Origin: an uncultured Halobacteriovorax sp.
GTDB taxonomy: Bacteria; Bdellovibrionota; Bacteriovoracia; Bacteriovoracales; Bacteriovoracaceae
Direction of reading: 5' to 3'
DNA length: 64,000 nt
Assembly (NCBI GenBank): GCA_913061265.1
Contig: CAJXVS010000008.1
Location: 1 to 64,000, forward strand
The notes below the pieces were generated by a model that had not been told where the DNA came from, did not search any database, and worked only from the letters and a program-made list of their open reading frames with translations. Below are positions 62,634-64,000 of this stretch, piece by piece (the first letter of the stretch is position 1; every line of letters starts with the position of its first letter). The position numbers were made by a program, and so were the translations under genes.

Positions 62634-63387
62634 TTTCTTCAATCCAATAAAAAGCGGGATTGGCCTTTACTAATTCACTAATACTACAGCGTACATGTCC
62701 CTTATCTGAATCTGGGTGATTTCTTCTTTGATGAACCTCTGGGCCTGTTGAAGTATTCGCATCTAGCTCTTTCCAACCAGAGAGAAGATCAACGGTTTTC
62801 TTTTTCTCGTTCATTCCTACTAAGACCACATAATGCCAACCACCAGATTTATTATCTTTAGAATTAAGGCAAGCGGGAATATTATGAATCAAAGAGATGA
62901 CGGGAATATCTTTTTCTAAGAGCTTCTTTAAGTGAGATATCTTTTTAGAGGATCCTGTCTTTGCCTTAAGTCTTTTAACCACTAACTTTCTAGAATCTTT
63001 TTGATTCGATTTCTCGACAAAACTTTTTAATCCTTTCACCATAAAGTTAGGAAGAGTAAAGCTTTGGTTGTAGCGCTTCTTATCTGGAGCTTTTGCTTTT
63101 GCTGGCGCTTTTTGCGTCCATGAAGCTTTATAGAATTCCTTGATCGTCTTATCTGGGTGAACACTTCCATCAAAGCTATCTTCGCTCATGATCTCAAAGT
63201 CTTTTTGTCCCTGCCAATAACTTAAGAGCATGGCCGCAGCGATAGGGCCACAGCCCTCGAAGCGTTTTACACTGCCCCCTCTAGGGTCATCAATAACTCT
63301 TTGTTCTATTGATTTTACAAAGGGGATATAACTTGAAAATGCAGAGCTTGATATAATCAAGGCTCCTAATAGGATTATGGTTTTCAT
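62623..63387 (-). CDS. Secreted C39-like (papain-fold) protein
   Basis: 254 residues with a signal peptide (…SSAFSS). EGCGPIAAAMLLSYW supplies the nucleophile Cys46 in the C39 peptidase pattern, and GGWHYVVLVG the His185, with an Asp about 14 residues later (KTVDLLSGW). Family members cleave Gly-Gly leaders or act as generic thiol proteases; substrate unknown. It lies at the head of an overlapping gene set with the Tat subunit and GMC oxidoreductase. Confidence 0.78.
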   Translation of the reverse strand: MKTIILLGALIISSSAFSSYIPFVKSIEQRVIDDPRGGSVKRFEGCGPIAAAMLLSYWQGQKDFEIMSEDSFDGSVHPDKTIKEFYKASWTQKAPAKAKAPDKKRYNQSFTLPNFMVKGLKSFVEKSNQKDSRKLVVKRLKAKTGSSKKISHLKKLLEKDIPVISLIHNIPACLNSKDNKSGGWHYVVLVGMNEKKKTVDLLSGWKELDANTSTGPEVHQRRNHPDSDKGHVRCSISELVKANPAFYWIEENDL

Positions 63388-63419
63388 AACTTTATTATGA
63401 ACAAGAGCCTATCAATTGA

Positions 63420-63911
63420 CTAGTTTTGAGAGGCTCCATCACCTTGGCGTTGACGCCTCTTCTTTCTTCGTTCGATCCGGGCCTTTCTTTTCTCTGCCTT
63501 AGACATGTTTGACCTCTTTTGTCGCCTTTTTAGTCGGCGCTCTGCCTTTCTCTTCTTCATCTTTTTGAAGCGTTTCTTTTTCTCTTCGGGTGAGAGGCCT
63601 TTGAATTTTTCAAAACGCTTTAAGAGTTTAGCTTTTTTCTCGGGACTGAGGTTTTTGAATTTTTTATGATTCTTTCTTATTCTTGTTTTTTTATCAGAAG
63701 ATAAACCATCAAATTTTTTGAACCTCTTTTGAAGCCTGTCTTTCTTCTCTTTAGGAAGCTTCTTCCATTTGCGGTAAAACTTTCTTATCTTTTGTCTCTC
63801 GCCTTTAGAGAGGTCTTTCCATTTTTTCTCACTAGCTACTTCTGCGAAACCAAGAGTAGAAACAGCAAAAAAGAGAGTTAAAAATATGATAAAGGTTTTA
63901 ATCCCTCTCAT
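63420..63911 (-). CDS. DUF3106-like basic repeat protein
   Basis: 163 residues with a signal peptide (…STLGFAE). Five tandem 18-residue units follow, each starting with an aromatic and LS/LP (WKDLSKGERQK, WKKLPKEKKDR, FDGLSSDKKTR, FKNLSPEKKAK, FKGLSPEEKKK), then a Lys/Arg-rich tail with no acidic relief. DUF3106 proteins have this plan; the function is not known. The start overlaps the preceding gene's stop by ATGA. Exported, strongly positive, so it probably binds nucleic acid, lipopolysaccharide or peptidoglycan. Confidence 0.78.
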   Translation of the reverse strand: MRGIKTFIIFLTLFFAVSTLGFAEVASEKKWKDLSKGERQKIRKFYRKWKKLPKEKKDRLQKRFKKFDGLSSDKKTRIRKNHKKFKNLSPEKKAKLLKRFEKFKGLSPEEKKKRFKKMKKRKAERRLKRRQKRSNMSKAEKRKARIERRKKRRQRQGDGASQN

Positions 63912-64000
63912 TTTCTCTCCTCAGTTTGAATATTAACGGCATTTTCTATTTCCATTCTATCTAAGTCCTCTAAGTCAACATCATCTTCTAATAACTCTAA
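63908..64000 (-). CDS. 3' end of a CDS cut by the window edge
   Basis: The minus strand is open from the window end to a TGA at 63910-63908, giving 30 residues: LELLEDDVDLEDLDRMEIEN and a short tail. It overlaps the DUF3106-like ATG as ATGA, the usual mark of translational coupling in this genome. Very acidic; family not recognisable from this fragment. Confidence 0.7.
   Translation of the reverse strand, partial: LELLEDDVDLEDLDRMEIENAVNIQTEERK

Overview
The window reads as one end of a draft contig from an AT-rich, protein-dense Gram-negative bacterium. The best guess is the predatory lineage Bdellovibrionota (Bacteriovoracales type). This is inferred from a TIGR02147/DUF4423-type regulator, many lineage-restricted secreted proteins and lipoproteins, and the gene repertoire; no rRNA or marker phylogeny is present to prove it. 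Bases 1-50 are not genomic: they are an Illumina Nextera i7 adapter left on the contig end, so the genome starts at about base 51.

Bases 51-16700 are accessory and rich in secreted proteins of unknown role: a FecR-domain protein, an SGNH hydrolase, a protein resembling clan CD cysteine peptidases, a metzincin-like protease with calcium-type loops, a 1160-residue exported protein with faint kinase-like motifs, a CotH-like kinase-fold protein flanked by a diverged direct repeat, two membrane proteins, tRNA-Cys, and a TIGR02147-type regulator overlapping a secreted protein. From 16700 to 29300 the content is more housekeeping: an HU/IHF-family protein, a lipoprotein, the operon queA-tgt-yajC-tatA-secD-secF, two envelope proteins, a FecR protein and a ParA-like ATPase.

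Bases 29374-37527 hold a surface or periplasmic cluster: a 1672-residue lipoprotein with cadherin-like repeats and a formylglycine-generating-enzyme (FGE)-like C-terminus punctuated by a repeated Cys module; a kexin/furin-like subtilase lipoprotein with a P-domain; and, just upstream, a membrane-anchored protein ending in a region that looks like a protease propeptide. The last two resemble the protease/external-chaperone pair known for the Aeromonas sobria serine protease and are the most promising candidate for an undescribed system.

Bases 37600-57100 mix metabolism (2OG oxygenase, PLP homeostasis protein, class II fructose-bisphosphatase, PgsA, ACT-SerB, PanD), signalling (PilZ, cyclic-nucleotide-binding domain, CheY-like receiver), stress (a ClpB-like chaperone with a sigma32-like promoter, an MscS channel) and unknown envelope proteins, including a 1213-residue membrane protein and a protein of four Cx7C/Cx11C repeats. 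Bases 57226-64000 carry a trypsin-like protease, a lipoprotein and a tight minus-strand run: a DUF3106-like basic repeat protein, a C39-like peptidase, a Tat-exported small subunit, a GMC oxidoreductase, SufE and a methyltransferase. No rRNA, CRISPR array, insertion sequence or prophage was seen. Several convergent pairs share overlapping stop codons, showing strong compaction.
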